Of a DNA stretch of 22,742 nucleotides, positions 9,151 to 16,671 are shown piece after piece. Position 1 is the first letter of the stretch. Each line of letters begins with the position of its first letter. Source of the stretch: Bacteroidaceae bacterium (GTDB lineage Bacteria > Bacteroidota > Bacteroidia > Bacteroidales > Bacteroidaceae); the NCBI GenBank assembly GCA_900752815.1, contig CAADWS010000116.1, positions 1 through 22,742 of the forward strand. Reading direction: 5' to 3'. A program made the position numbers and the translations under genes. The notes under the pieces were generated by a model, which was not told the DNA's origin, did not search any database, and saw only the letters and a list, made by a program, of their open reading frames with translations.

Positions 9151-9270
9151 TTACCGGCGGGCAGCAGGCGGCTGCTTCGGATAAGCAAGCGAGGCTTTGC
9201 CCGCGGGGTATCCATGGCAGTGCTTTTCTTCGGAATCTCTGGTTTTTATCATGTGCAACTGGCAAACGCC

Positions 9271-9302
9271 ATGCGATAAATGCATTTCAGTCGCATTTTT
9301 TT
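9271..9302 (+). terminator. Second hairpin with a T run
   Basis: ATGCGA (9271-9276) pairs with TCGCAT (9291-9296), and seven T run from 9296 to 9302. The loop holds a small palindrome (AAATGCATTT). It could be a backup terminator for the glycosyltransferase transcript or could insulate the promoter at 9342-9373. Confidence 0.4.
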
Positions 9303-9341
9303 ATATGTTTTTTAGAGGAAAGCGCAAAAAAAATATTTTTT

Positions 9342-9373
9342 CTTGCTCAAATAAAATAAATTGAATACATTTG
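9342..9373 (+). promoter_or_regulatory. Promoter of the small RNA unit
   Basis: CTTG at 9342-9345 and TACATTTG at 9366-9373 are separated by 20 bp. The -7 box is exact and the -33 box has three of four bases. The upstream flank is strongly A/T-rich, which favours high promoter activity. Confidence 0.65.
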
Positions 9374-9410
9374 CACTCGATTAAGGCCGTTAAAGACGGT
9401 GAAATCCATT

Positions 9411-9482
9411 ATGAAAAAATCCTTCTTTGGAAGGTTCGGCATAAATATACATAATGTACATTATACCGGCCTTTGGATTTAA
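9411..9482 (+). CDS. Possible 23-aa small protein or leader peptide
   Basis: An ATG 30 nt after the predicted transcript start opens a 23-codon frame (MKKSFFGRFG...TGLWI) that ends with TAA in the loop of the 9-bp hairpin at 9470-9493. The peptide begins with two lysines and is rich in aromatic residues. There is no clear Shine-Dalgarno site, but that is normal for this phylum. The frame could be chance within a non-coding RNA, so confidence is low. Confidence 0.25.
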   Translation: MKKSFFGRFGINIHNVHYTGLWI

Positions 9483-9536
9483 GCATCCAAAGGAAACCAA
9501 ATTGTAATATGATGCTTATTGGTGTGTGTATCAGCT

Positions 9537-9567
9537 GTTTACCCTCTTTCTTAGGGGTAAACTTTTT
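9537..9567 (+). terminator. Terminator of the small RNA unit
   Basis: GTTTACCC (9537-9544) pairs perfectly with GGGTAAAC (9555-9562) around a 10-nt loop, followed by TTTTTGTTTT. Confidence 0.8.
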
Positions 9568-9693
9568 GTTTTGTAAGGACTTGTTGTTATCCGGAAGTAT
9601 TTTTTTATTACTCCTAAGGTAAGGCAACGGAACTTATAAATTTGCTGAAAGGAGTTGAGTTGAAAGGAAATGAGTCCATACAAAATAACTTAA

Positions 9694-9723
9694 AACGGGG
9701 CACAGCGAAAACTGTGCCCCGTT
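9694..9723 (-). terminator. Terminator of the large lipoprotein gene
   Basis: A perfect 12-bp stem (9694-9705 against 9712-9723) with a 6-nt loop lies 28 bases past the stop codon at 9751. On the minus strand it is followed by TTTAAGTTATTTT. On the plus strand the flank is only moderately T-rich. Confidence 0.8.
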
Positions 9724-9750
9724 CTCTATTCTACTGATTGGCCACAATGA

Positions 9751-12700
9751 TTAATTGTTGGCTACAGTAGTCGGAACTACCACGTCATACTCATAGGTGT
9801 AAGTCTTGGTCTGTTCGTTGAACTTCGGTGTTACACCCTCAAACTTGATGGCACCCCATCTGGGCTGCTTCACTGTAATATAGAGTTTAACACGGTGCTC
9901 ATTCTGAATAGCCAATCCCTTACCGTAATCAGTGAATGAAACTTTGCCTGTAGTCGGATCAACTTTCAAAATAGCTTCATTGCCAGTTTCAGACAAAGAG
10001 TATGTCGGCTGATTCATGGCATACATAACGAACGGGTCGCTTCCAAACTGAGCATCTTCAAGAACACCTTGCTTAAATACTTGAACTACGCCGTCTTTGA
10101 AGATTGCGCGGCCAATGTAGTCATTCCAAGTGAAGCCCTCGACTGTCAATTCCTCAGACTTCTTGGAGAAGGTAATCTGACCAGCAGCGGTTTCAGGTGC
10201 TTTAATGGTACCGGAAAGCTGGAGCAGCTGAACAGTGAATTCCTCTGCAGGCTTAAGCCATTCGGTACGTCCGTCATCGAATATAACCTTGGTGGTTCCC
10301 TTGATGGCTTGTCCTTGATAAGCGTTGGGGGTAACTTCGATTTCAGGCTGGTTTGCAGCGCCACCCGTTACATAGTTCGCTGCAGGTACACCGTTTACAC
10401 CGACTGTGTTGATGTATATCTTGGCGTGATTTGCCTTGACGTTGTTGGTTTCAACATCAGCGAAGTTCTCGTAGAATGCACGGACGTCGGTTGCCAAAGT
10501 AACTCCAGAAACAACGTTGACCTTCGTGCCGTTCTTTTTGGTTACCTCAGCCGTTACAACTCTTGGAGTAAGAATAACAGTGTTGTTTTCGCCCCAAATT
10601 GCATTTACGTGCTTCAACTTCAAATCAGCTGCACCAGGATATTGTACAGGTGAAATATTCACTCTCAACTGATATTCAGAAGCTGTTGTAGTGGTTGCGC
10701 TGCCGTCCTTAAAGTCAACAACGAGTTCACCGCCTACAATGTCAGCATGCTGATTGATATGTATCTCGATGTCGCCAGAACGGGTAACAACTACGCTTCC
10801 TTGTGAAACGCCGGATGCATTTGCCAATACGACATTTGCATTGTCTGTCTTAGTAGCGGTAGACAGCATCTGTTCCAAGTCGGCAATACCCATCTTGAAG
10901 GCATTGGCCACTGTTGTCTTATTCAGTGTAATCGTGTAAGAACCAGTTGCAACATTTGTCCACAAGATGGTCTGTGCCTCATAGTTGCAGGTCAATATTG
11001 CCTTGATGACTTCAAATTCACGAGTAGTGTAGTTTGTTACATACTTATGCGATGCCACTTCGACAGTAGCTTTTGCAGTAGCCTTAACTCCCAGGTCGCC
11101 AGATTGATTTCTTCCCAAGGTTACTACACCTGTTTTGGCGCCAATAGCGAATGGACGACGGTTTTCACCTGTGCCATATACCAATTCATACGTGATATTA
11201 AAGATATCAGACGGGAACTTCTTATCCAAAGAAACTCCGTTTGCTACGGCATCAGGATTACCCGATTTGTAACCTACCAACTTTCTACCCTTGCTTAAGT
11301 CGTAAGATTCGCCATTTGAACCATCCCAAACAAAAGTCTGCTTTGTATCTGCGACAGCTCCGGGTTCGTTGGTGTCAATTTCGGCTTCAATACGGTCTAC
11401 TTCAATCACGTTATGTTCTGCAACAAAGAAATTAGAAGTTATATCCGTGTAGTCCTTAATGGCATTCTCATCAGCACCGTTATCAGCTACCGGTACTACA
11501 TGGGCGCACAGAGCATAAGCATTTTTGGATGCAAAGTTACTACCTTTCTTGACCTTGAAAGAGACGATGCCCTGTTCTTCAAGAGCTACATCTTCCGGAT
11601 CTTCCGAATATTCTGCATCCAAGTAGTTGATCAAGTTGGAACGAGTAATCTTCTGACCTTCGAACGTAACGGTATACTTGCCTTCCTTAAATGCGGCAAC
11701 AGCAGATGCGGGTGATACGCGGAATCTAACAACAGCGTCTACATTTTCTGCTACTATATCATCGTAATTACCTGTAGAAGTGTTTTTTAGGCAAAGCGCG
11801 TTGAATTCCAGATTCTTTGCCTGCAAATTTGCATCATATTCCGGCAAGTACATGAGGCTCTGAATCATCAGGCCCATAATCTTGTTGAATTCGGCTCGTA
11901 CAGCGTCAGCCTCTTCTTTGATGGCTGTGGTGATGACACCACCTTCCTTAATGGCTTCTTCGATGAGACCATCAACCTTGTTGCTGAGATTTGTTAAGTC
12001 TTCGGCATTAGCCTTCCCGTTCAGCAAACCTTCCAAGGTCTGTCCTTTCAGGTTTTCAAGACCACCCAAGAATGCGATTACGTCATTCATGTCGCTTTGG
12101 GTTGCATAATTTGCAAACTTCTCTTCAAGAGCAACCAGTTCGGGACGATATTTGTCCTCGACTTTAGTCATGACGTCATCAACTGCAGCAGTAATTTTTG
12201 CAGTCAGAGCAACGTCCAACTTCTTGATTTCTTCGTCAGTGTAGCCGTTTACCTTTTCTTCAAGCCCCTTGAGCTCAGCCATTTCAGCAGCCAGTCCGGC
12301 AATCTGCTCACCATACTTGGCATCCTGAATTGTCTTCAACTGGTTCATAGCTTCTGCCAAATCCGCAGCAACCTGATCCAACTGTGCCTTAATGCTTTCG
12401 GTGTCACCGCCAGCGCCCATCAGTTCCTCCAGCTTCTTGCTGAGTTCTTCCTGCTTGGCAGTCAAATCGGCAACCTTTCCATTCAATTCTTCCTTCACGC
12501 CTTCCATAGCAGCTGCAAGCTCCGCGTTCACCTTGTCAATCTGCTCTTGTACTGCGTTAGAAAGACCTTCGATTTCATCTTTTCCGGCTTTCTGGTCGAT
12601 AGCATTCTGTAAAGCTTCAGCCGTCTGCTTGAGGTTGTTCACTGCTTCACTGTTGGCATTAGCTTCGCCAGCCACTTCAGCAATTTCTGCCTCCAGGCCC

Positions 12701-12885
12701 TCGATGGCAGTCTGAAGAGCAGTAGTAATCTCGCTCTTCGATGCATCCAATTGCTTTTTCAGCGCATCGATCTGCTCCTGGTGATTCTTGATGTCATCAT
12801 CGTAATCCGAGCAACTTACTACGCCAGCCGAGGTGGCTGCCATCAAAGCGCAGAAAACTGACACCTTAATAAAATTCTTTTTCAT
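9751..12885 (-). CDS. Large surface lipoprotein with long N-terminal coiled coil (S-layer-like)
   Basis: The 1044-aa product starts with a lipoprotein signal ending in GVVSC (Cys25). The following SDYDDD closely resembles the acidic lipoprotein export signal described in Bacteroidetes, so surface exposure is expected. Residues about 33-345 are a long heptad-like coiled coil rich in Ala, Glu, Leu and Lys. The remaining roughly 700 residues are rich in Thr, Val, Asn and Gly, as in strings of beta domains; I recognise no specific domain. There are no transmembrane segments. Base composition is visibly more A/T-rich than in its neighbours, and the ATG follows an A/T-rich leader (TTAATTAATTT), both common in very highly expressed Bacteroidales genes. 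The layout resembles abundant S-layer or surface coat proteins of the order; this is inference. It is monocistronic, with a terminator at 9694-9723. Confidence 0.8.
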   Translation of the reverse strand: MKKNFIKVSVFCALMAATSAGVVSCSDYDDDIKNHQEQIDALKKQLDASKSEITTALQTAIEGLEAEIAEVAGEANANSEAVNNLKQTAEALQNAIDQKAGKDEIEGLSNAVQEQIDKVNAELAAAMEGVKEELNGKVADLTAKQEELSKKLEELMGAGGDTESIKAQLDQVAADLAEAMNQLKTIQDAKYGEQIAGLAAEMAELKGLEEKVNGYTDEEIKKLDVALTAKITAAVDDVMTKVEDKYRPELVALEEKFANYATQSDMNDVIAFLGGLENLKGQTLEGLLNGKANAEDLTNLSNKVDGLIEEAIKEGGVITTAIKEEADAVRAEFNKIMGLMIQSLMYLPEYDANLQAKNLEFNALCLKNTSTGNYDDIVAENVDAVVRFRVSPASAVAAFKEGKYTVTFEGQKITRSNLINYLDAEYSEDPEDVALEEQGIVSFKVKKGSNFASKNAYALCAHVVPVADNGADENAIKDYTDITSNFFVAEHNVIEVDRIEAEIDTNEPGAVADTKQTFVWDGSNGESYDLSKGRKLVGYKSGNPDAVANGVSLDKKFPSDIFNITYELVYGTGENRRPFAIGAKTGVVTLGRNQSGDLGVKATAKATVEVASHKYVTNYTTREFEVIKAILTCNYEAQTILWTNVATGSYTITLNKTTVANAFKMGIADLEQMLSTATKTDNANVVLANASGVSQGSVVVTRSGDIEIHINQHADIVGGELVVDFKDGSATTTTASEYQLRVNISPVQYPGAADLKLKHVNAIWGENNTVILTPRVVTAEVTKKNGTKVNVVSGVTLATDVRAFYENFADVETNNVKANHAKIYINTVGVNGVPAANYVTGGAANQPEIEVTPNAYQGQAIKGTTKVIFDDGRTEWLKPAEEFTVQLLQLSGTIKAPETAAGQITFSKKSEELTVEGFTWNDYIGRAIFKDGVVQVFKQGVLEDAQFGSDPFVMYAMNQPTYSLSETGNEAILKVDPTTGKVSFTDYGKGLAIQNEHRVKLYITVKQPRWGAIKFEGVTPKFNEQTKTYTYEYDVVVPTTVANN

Positions 12886-13947
12886 AAATTAATTAATTTT
12901 GATTAGAATTGATATAAAGTTACTGATGTTAATTCAATTCAACCGGCTGCTTCCGGTTTCGTGCCGTTCAGCCATTTTGTTTATTGCTATAATGTGTTTT
13001 TTGCTCTTTCTTTCTATATTTTCCTCTGCTGTTTTGGGGTTTTACAATTATTCTACACACTTTGTTTTACACTTGTTATATATATATTGTACATTATGTA
13101 TAATAGAATTTTCATTTAGTACATGTTTTGTCCTATTTTATTGTTTCTTTCTTGAATAGTTTGCCAAAACTTGTTTTTTATATTTCTTATCTGGAGTAAT
13201 CTGGAAGGGAAAAGGCAGAAAAACGACACGGGATTGTCCTGTTGGAAGGGCGAAATGCTGAAAATAGATGATTCTGCAAGACGCAGTATGTCGCATATCG
13301 GATTTATCGTCCGCATATCCTGAATTTTATTGCATAGTCGCGCTCTTTTTAGAAGAACCGGCAGATGGTTTCGCGGAATAAAGGGGAGAAATTGGAACAT
13401 CTGAATTTTTTTAGGGAAATCGTTTGTGCTTTCTTTTTTCGTAGAAGTTTGTTTTGTGCAGATTGCCGTCGGATTTGCCGTATGTTGTCTTTGAATATTG
13501 TAGAGAGGAAAATTGGGGCCTCCGGCTTGGATATCGTCGAGGCCATGGTGATTTTATTTTGTCATTTACAATAATGGATTTTGCAAATTTTCAGTTCGTT
13601 GCCGGTTTAGAGTGCTTTCCTTTCGTGTTCCGCCGCTGGCGCTCTTGTTTTCGCTGAATGCGTATGGTTGTGGGTCGGACCGAAGAGCTATTGTCATGAA
13701 ATATAGAGGTTATGCTATGCCATGTGCTTTTTTTTTTCTAATTTTGCCGCTGTTTTACACTTGATTTATAACTAAACTGTTTTTCGTCCGCTGGGACGCA
13801 TGCACGAGCCTCGGCGTTTCGCGCAGGTGCGTCAGTGTGACTTTCGTTGCAACCGGCGTGGTGAATGGGCGCTGTATGGTATGTGTGTGGTTTTTCTAAG
13901 CGGTAGCAGAACGGTTGGTTGTAAATGCTTATATGGAATATATGTGC
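12886..13947. other. AT-rich 1-kb intergenic region between divergent surface genes
   Basis: I see no supported gene in these 1062 bases. Short frames on both strands code for hydrophobic or random-looking peptides. On the minus strand TAACTTTA (12922-12915) is a near-match to TAnnTTTG for the lipoprotein gene, and a perfect 6-bp hairpin (AACCGG/CCGGTT, 12941-12958) lies just upstream of it. On the plus strand TAATTTTG (13739-13746) is an exact -7 match for the operon starting at 13948, but it lacks a -33 box and would imply a leader of about 195 nt. That leader would contain a CGTCC/GGACG hairpin at 13785-13798. A duplicated GCATATC with a CGGA/TCCG pair lies near 13290-13320. Confidence 0.6.
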
Positions 13948-14496
13948 ATGAAAGTTCTTTTCAGAAGACATCTGGCTCTGGCGCTGCTGGCGTTGGTGTC
14001 GGGTGGAGCGTATGCGCAACGGGTAGCCGTCAAGTCGAATGCGCTGTATTGGGCGGCAGCTTCCCCTAATTTGGGGGTGGAGTTCCGCCTGTCCCGTCAT
14101 TTTACGCTGAATGTGGAGGCCGCAGCCAATCCTTTCCAGTTTGGAAAGGATATTCAGCCTTATTTTGCAGGTCTTACGCCTGAGGTGCGTTATTGGTTTG
14201 AAGCGCGCCCGCATGCCCGGCATTTTATCGGCGCCATGGCATTAGGCAGTATCTACGACATCCGTTTTAAGGAAAAATGCCACGAAGGCACGGCTTTCGG
14301 GGCCGGCTTGACGTATGGCTACAGTTTTGTGCTCAGTTCGCGTTGGAGCGTGGAGACTACGGTAGGTGCAGGTGTGTTGCGCTACAAGGAACGGCGCTAT
14401 GACGCAGGCAGTGCCGCACCGGCGCGGACGAACAACGAGCGCGTGGCTTTTGCGCCGTTGAAACTGGGAGTTTCTTTTGTTTATCTCATCAAATAG
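13948..14496 (+). CDS. DUF3575-family outer-membrane barrel protein
   Basis: The start at 13948 gives 182 aa with a clean signal peptide (MKVLFRRH, hydrophobic core, AYA|Q at 23/24). In-frame ATGs at 13933 and 13942 and a TTG at 13915 are possible but add an unhelpful extension. The mature part carries the DUF3575 pattern: SNALYWAAASPNLGVEF, then NVEAAANPFQFG, then LTPEVRYWFEARPHARHFIGA, and alternating hydrophobic beta strands with conserved aromatics. The size fits a small 8-stranded outer-membrane barrel. In Bacteroidales such genes often precede OmpA-like genes, and some are found in fimbria-type loci. Here the next gene starts 12 nt later. No fimbrillin is present. Confidence 0.85.
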   Translation: MKVLFRRHLALALLALVSGGAYAQRVAVKSNALYWAAASPNLGVEFRLSRHFTLNVEAAANPFQFGKDIQPYFAGLTPEVRYWFEARPHARHFIGAMALGSIYDIRFKEKCHEGTAFGAGLTYGYSFVLSSRWSVETTVGAGVLRYKERRYDAGSAAPARTNNERVAFAPLKLGVSFVYLIK

Positions 14497-14508
14497 CATT
14501 TCCGTTAC

Positions 14509-16593
14509 ATGAAGAAGATTCCTACTTTCAAGGCAGGCCTATTGGCCCTCCTTGCGCTCTTCCTGCTGCCTGCCGGAAGGCTTGTGGCTCAGAATATCCG
14601 TGTGGTGGGCAAGGTGGTGACGAAGGACACGGCCCGTGTGCCCATTCCCAACGTGATGCTGGTGGACATGCGTACGCAGACGTATCTGACGGAGACCGAC
14701 GCCGAGGGCGTCTTTCGCCTCGACTGTGACCCGGATGCGAAAATCCGATTCCAGAGCATTGACGTGGAGCCCGAGGTGGTCCGCATCAAGGGACGTACGA
14801 ACCTGGTGGTCGAACTCAAGTCGCGCGAGAATATCCTGCGTGAGGCCGTAGTGGTGGCCAAAGGCGATTTGAAGGATACCATCCGCATAGAGCCGGGCGA
14901 TGTGTTACAGACGGGCAACCGTTTCCGCATCCGGGCGCAAATCAAGATGGGCGAGGACAAGTTTGCCGGCAATTGCCGCCTGGTGGCGCAACCCGTGCTT
15001 TATAATTATACGAAGAAGGAGGCTTATCTGATGCCGCCTATGGTGGTGGACGGCCGTAACTACGGAAGGACGCAGCGCCGCATGTACGACGTGCTCAGCG
15101 ACGACGGCTCGTTGGTCGACCGCGACCCGTTGGGCAAATATGTCACCTATCTGGAGAAGGACTCCATCGGCGGCAAGGGCCGTCAGCGTTTCTACAGCAT
15201 CGTTTACCGCGACAGTGTGGATGCCGTGCTGGGCAAGCGCGACTTTATCCGTTGCGACATCACCTATACGGTGGAGGATTATAGCCGGGTGCTGTATTGT
15301 GCGACGGAGAATTATGCCGAGGGAGTGGTCAACCCTCTGCGCTTCCTGCAATATCCGAACAAGGGAAGCATCGTGACCGATTCGGCCTATTACCCCCGTC
15401 CGGAGTTGCAGTTGCGCGACAGTCGCGGACAGGTCAACCTGCTCTTCAACATCGGGAAGACGACTTTGGATATGAACAATCCGCAGAACCGGGCGGAACT
15501 GGACAAAATGGAAAAGCAGCTGAAGCTCATCGCCAGCATGGAAGGTTCCAGCATCAAGTCGTTCAAGGTGAAGGGAACAGCCTCGCCCGATGGCGGCTAT
15601 GACCTGAACTGGCGCCTGGCGCAGGGCCGTACGGCTACGGCACGTGACATGGTGCTCAGCCGTCTGGACGAGGAAACGCGCATGAGCATGTTTTCCGCAG
15701 CCGAGGCGCAGGTGGCGCCGTGGGACAGCGTGGTGGCCATGCTCCGTGCCGACGGCCGGACGAAGGAAGCCGAAGAAATGGCGGACATCATAGCCAAGCA
15801 TCCTACACACAATGCGCAGAGTGCCGCCATGCGGCGTCTGCCCTATTACCGTTCGTTGCTGGAGAAGTCCTATCTGCCGCGCCTGCGCCGGGTGGAATAT
15901 GAAATCAAGTACGACATCCGCCGTGTGCTGACGGTCGAAGAGATTGATGCCTATTACCGCAAGGACCCCAACAGCCTTTCGAAATATGAATTCTTCCGTC
16001 TGATCCGTGCGGAGAAGGATGCGGACCGGCGTGAGACCATCTGCCGCGACGCTCTGCGTGTGCATCCCGACTTCTGGATGGCCGCCAACGACCTGCAGGC
16101 GTTGCTCATCGACCAGAACCGTTCGGACGACCGGCTGCTGGAGCGTTTTGTCAAGCCGAAGTCGCACGTGTCGATGCTGACCAACCACATTATGGCCTTG
16201 CTCGACGCCAACCGTTATGCGGCGGCCGACACCATAGCCACCTATGTGAAGAAGACGCCTGAAACAGAGCTTCTCCTGGCTGTGGTCGGCGTCAACAACG
16301 ACCGCATTCAGGCCAATTACAAGGTGATTGAGAAATCTTCGCCTTTGAATAGAGTCATCATCTGCCTTTACATGAACCGCAACCAGGAGGCCTTTGAGGC
16401 CTGCCGCCTGTTGCCGGAAGAGGATGCCTTTACCCACTATCTGCTGGCCACCTGCTACAAGCGGCTTTCCGACGAGGAGCAGGCTACGGCTGAACTGAAG
16501 AAGGCCCTGCAGATGAATCCCGAACTGGAGAAGGATGCCATGGTGGATGGCGACCTGCGCAAGCTTTACAAGAAAATCAAGAATATCGACTGA
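14509..16593 (+). CDS. OmpA-like protein with carboxypeptidase-regulatory-like and helical-repeat regions
   Basis: The 694-aa exported protein has a signal peptide (MKKIPTFK, core, VAQ near 28). Residues about 29-105 form a carboxypeptidase-D regulatory-like beta sandwich (VVGKVVTKDTARVPIPNVML, later TDAEGVFRL). Residues about 130-300 form an unassigned beta-rich region. About 310-465 resembles an OmpA C-terminal peptidoglycan-binding domain: VNLLFNIGKTTLD, then KVKGTASPDGGYDLNWRLAQGRTATARDMV, keeping the Asp and Arg expected to contact diaminopimelate (Asp361 and Arg374). An insertion of about 55 residues splits this domain. About 490-690 is helical with TPR-like features (ATCYKRLSDEEQATAELKKALQMNPEL). 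It likely links outer membrane to cell wall. It is the second gene of the operon. Confidence 0.82.
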   Translation: MKKIPTFKAGLLALLALFLLPAGRLVAQNIRVVGKVVTKDTARVPIPNVMLVDMRTQTYLTETDAEGVFRLDCDPDAKIRFQSIDVEPEVVRIKGRTNLVVELKSRENILREAVVVAKGDLKDTIRIEPGDVLQTGNRFRIRAQIKMGEDKFAGNCRLVAQPVLYNYTKKEAYLMPPMVVDGRNYGRTQRRMYDVLSDDGSLVDRDPLGKYVTYLEKDSIGGKGRQRFYSIVYRDSVDAVLGKRDFIRCDITYTVEDYSRVLYCATENYAEGVVNPLRFLQYPNKGSIVTDSAYYPRPELQLRDSRGQVNLLFNIGKTTLDMNNPQNRAELDKMEKQLKLIASMEGSSIKSFKVKGTASPDGGYDLNWRLAQGRTATARDMVLSRLDEETRMSMFSAAEAQVAPWDSVVAMLRADGRTKEAEEMADIIAKHPTHNAQSAAMRRLPYYRSLLEKSYLPRLRRVEYEIKYDIRRVLTVEEIDAYYRKDPNSLSKYEFFRLIRAEKDADRRETICRDALRVHPDFWMAANDLQALLIDQNRSDDRLLERFVKPKSHVSMLTNHIMALLDANRYAAADTIATYVKKTPETELLLAVVGVNNDRIQANYKVIEKSSPLNRVIICLYMNRNQEAFEACRLLPEEDAFTHYLLATCYKRLSDEEQATAELKKALQMNPELEKDAMVDGDLRKLYKKIKNID

Positions 16594-16595
16594 CC

Positions 16596-16644
16596 GCCTT
16601 CTGCGGCTGCGTTTTCCCATCGTGGGGAAATGCGGCAGGAAGGC
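16596..16644 (+). repeat. Intercistronic hairpin
   Basis: GCCTTCTGC (16596-16604) pairs with GCAGGAAGGC (16635-16644) with one bulge, and an inner stem (GCGTTTTCCC against GGGAAATGC) closes the loop. No T run follows. It fills most of the 78-nt gap before the 974-aa gene and may act as an RNA-processing or expression-tuning site rather than a terminator. Confidence 0.45.
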
Positions 16645-16671
16645 TCAAAAAGTTAGCATATACATTTCAAT

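Larger units (their letters stand above)
9380..9570 (+). ncRNA. Candidate structured small RNA, about 190 nt
   Basis: A consensus promoter ends at 9373 and a clear intrinsic terminator ends at about 9567, so a discrete transcript is predicted. Inside are hairpins at 9387-9399 (CCGT/ACGG), 9421-9434 (CCTTC/GAAGG), a 14-nt palindrome at 9451-9464, and a perfect 9-bp stem at 9470-9478 against 9485-9493. The 5' and 3' ends do not pair with each other, so it does not look like 6S RNA, and it lacks tmRNA or SRP features. It could instead be the mRNA of a 23-codon frame at 9411-9482. No known family is recognised. Confidence 0.5.
9089..9750. other. Intergenic region with terminators and a small transcription unit
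   Basis: This 660-base region has no protein gene of normal size. From left to right it contains the glycosyltransferase terminator, a second hairpin, a full promoter, a structured transcript of about 190 nt with its own terminator, about 120 bases with no assigned role (a lone TAAATTTG at 9637-9644 lacks a -33 partner), and the terminator of the leftward lipoprotein gene. Confidence 0.7.

Noticed and set aside
9451..9464. The palindrome ATAATGTACATTAT as a repressor operator
   Set aside because: It lies about 80 nt inside a predicted transcript and next to other hairpins; an RNA-structure role or chance in A/T-rich DNA is as likely.
9380..9570. Assignment of the small transcript as 6S RNA
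   Set aside because: The ends do not form the closing stem and no central bubble between long arms is evident.
9637..9644. TAAATTTG as another promoter before the 9694-9723 hairpin
   Set aside because: No -33 element at 19-21 nt and no gene follows on that strand.
12899..13159. An 86-aa hydrophobic frame that could be a small membrane protein
   Set aside because: It lies in T-rich DNA where such frames arise by chance, has no conserved pattern, and opens within the leader of the divergent lipoprotein gene.
12886..13947. Phase-variable (invertible) promoter upstream of the large lipoprotein
   Set aside because: No pair of inverted repeats of useful length flanks a promoter-like sequence here.
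14905..16620. A 571-aa open frame antisense to the OmpA-like gene
   Set aside because: It is a shadow of the real gene and has no export signal or domain.
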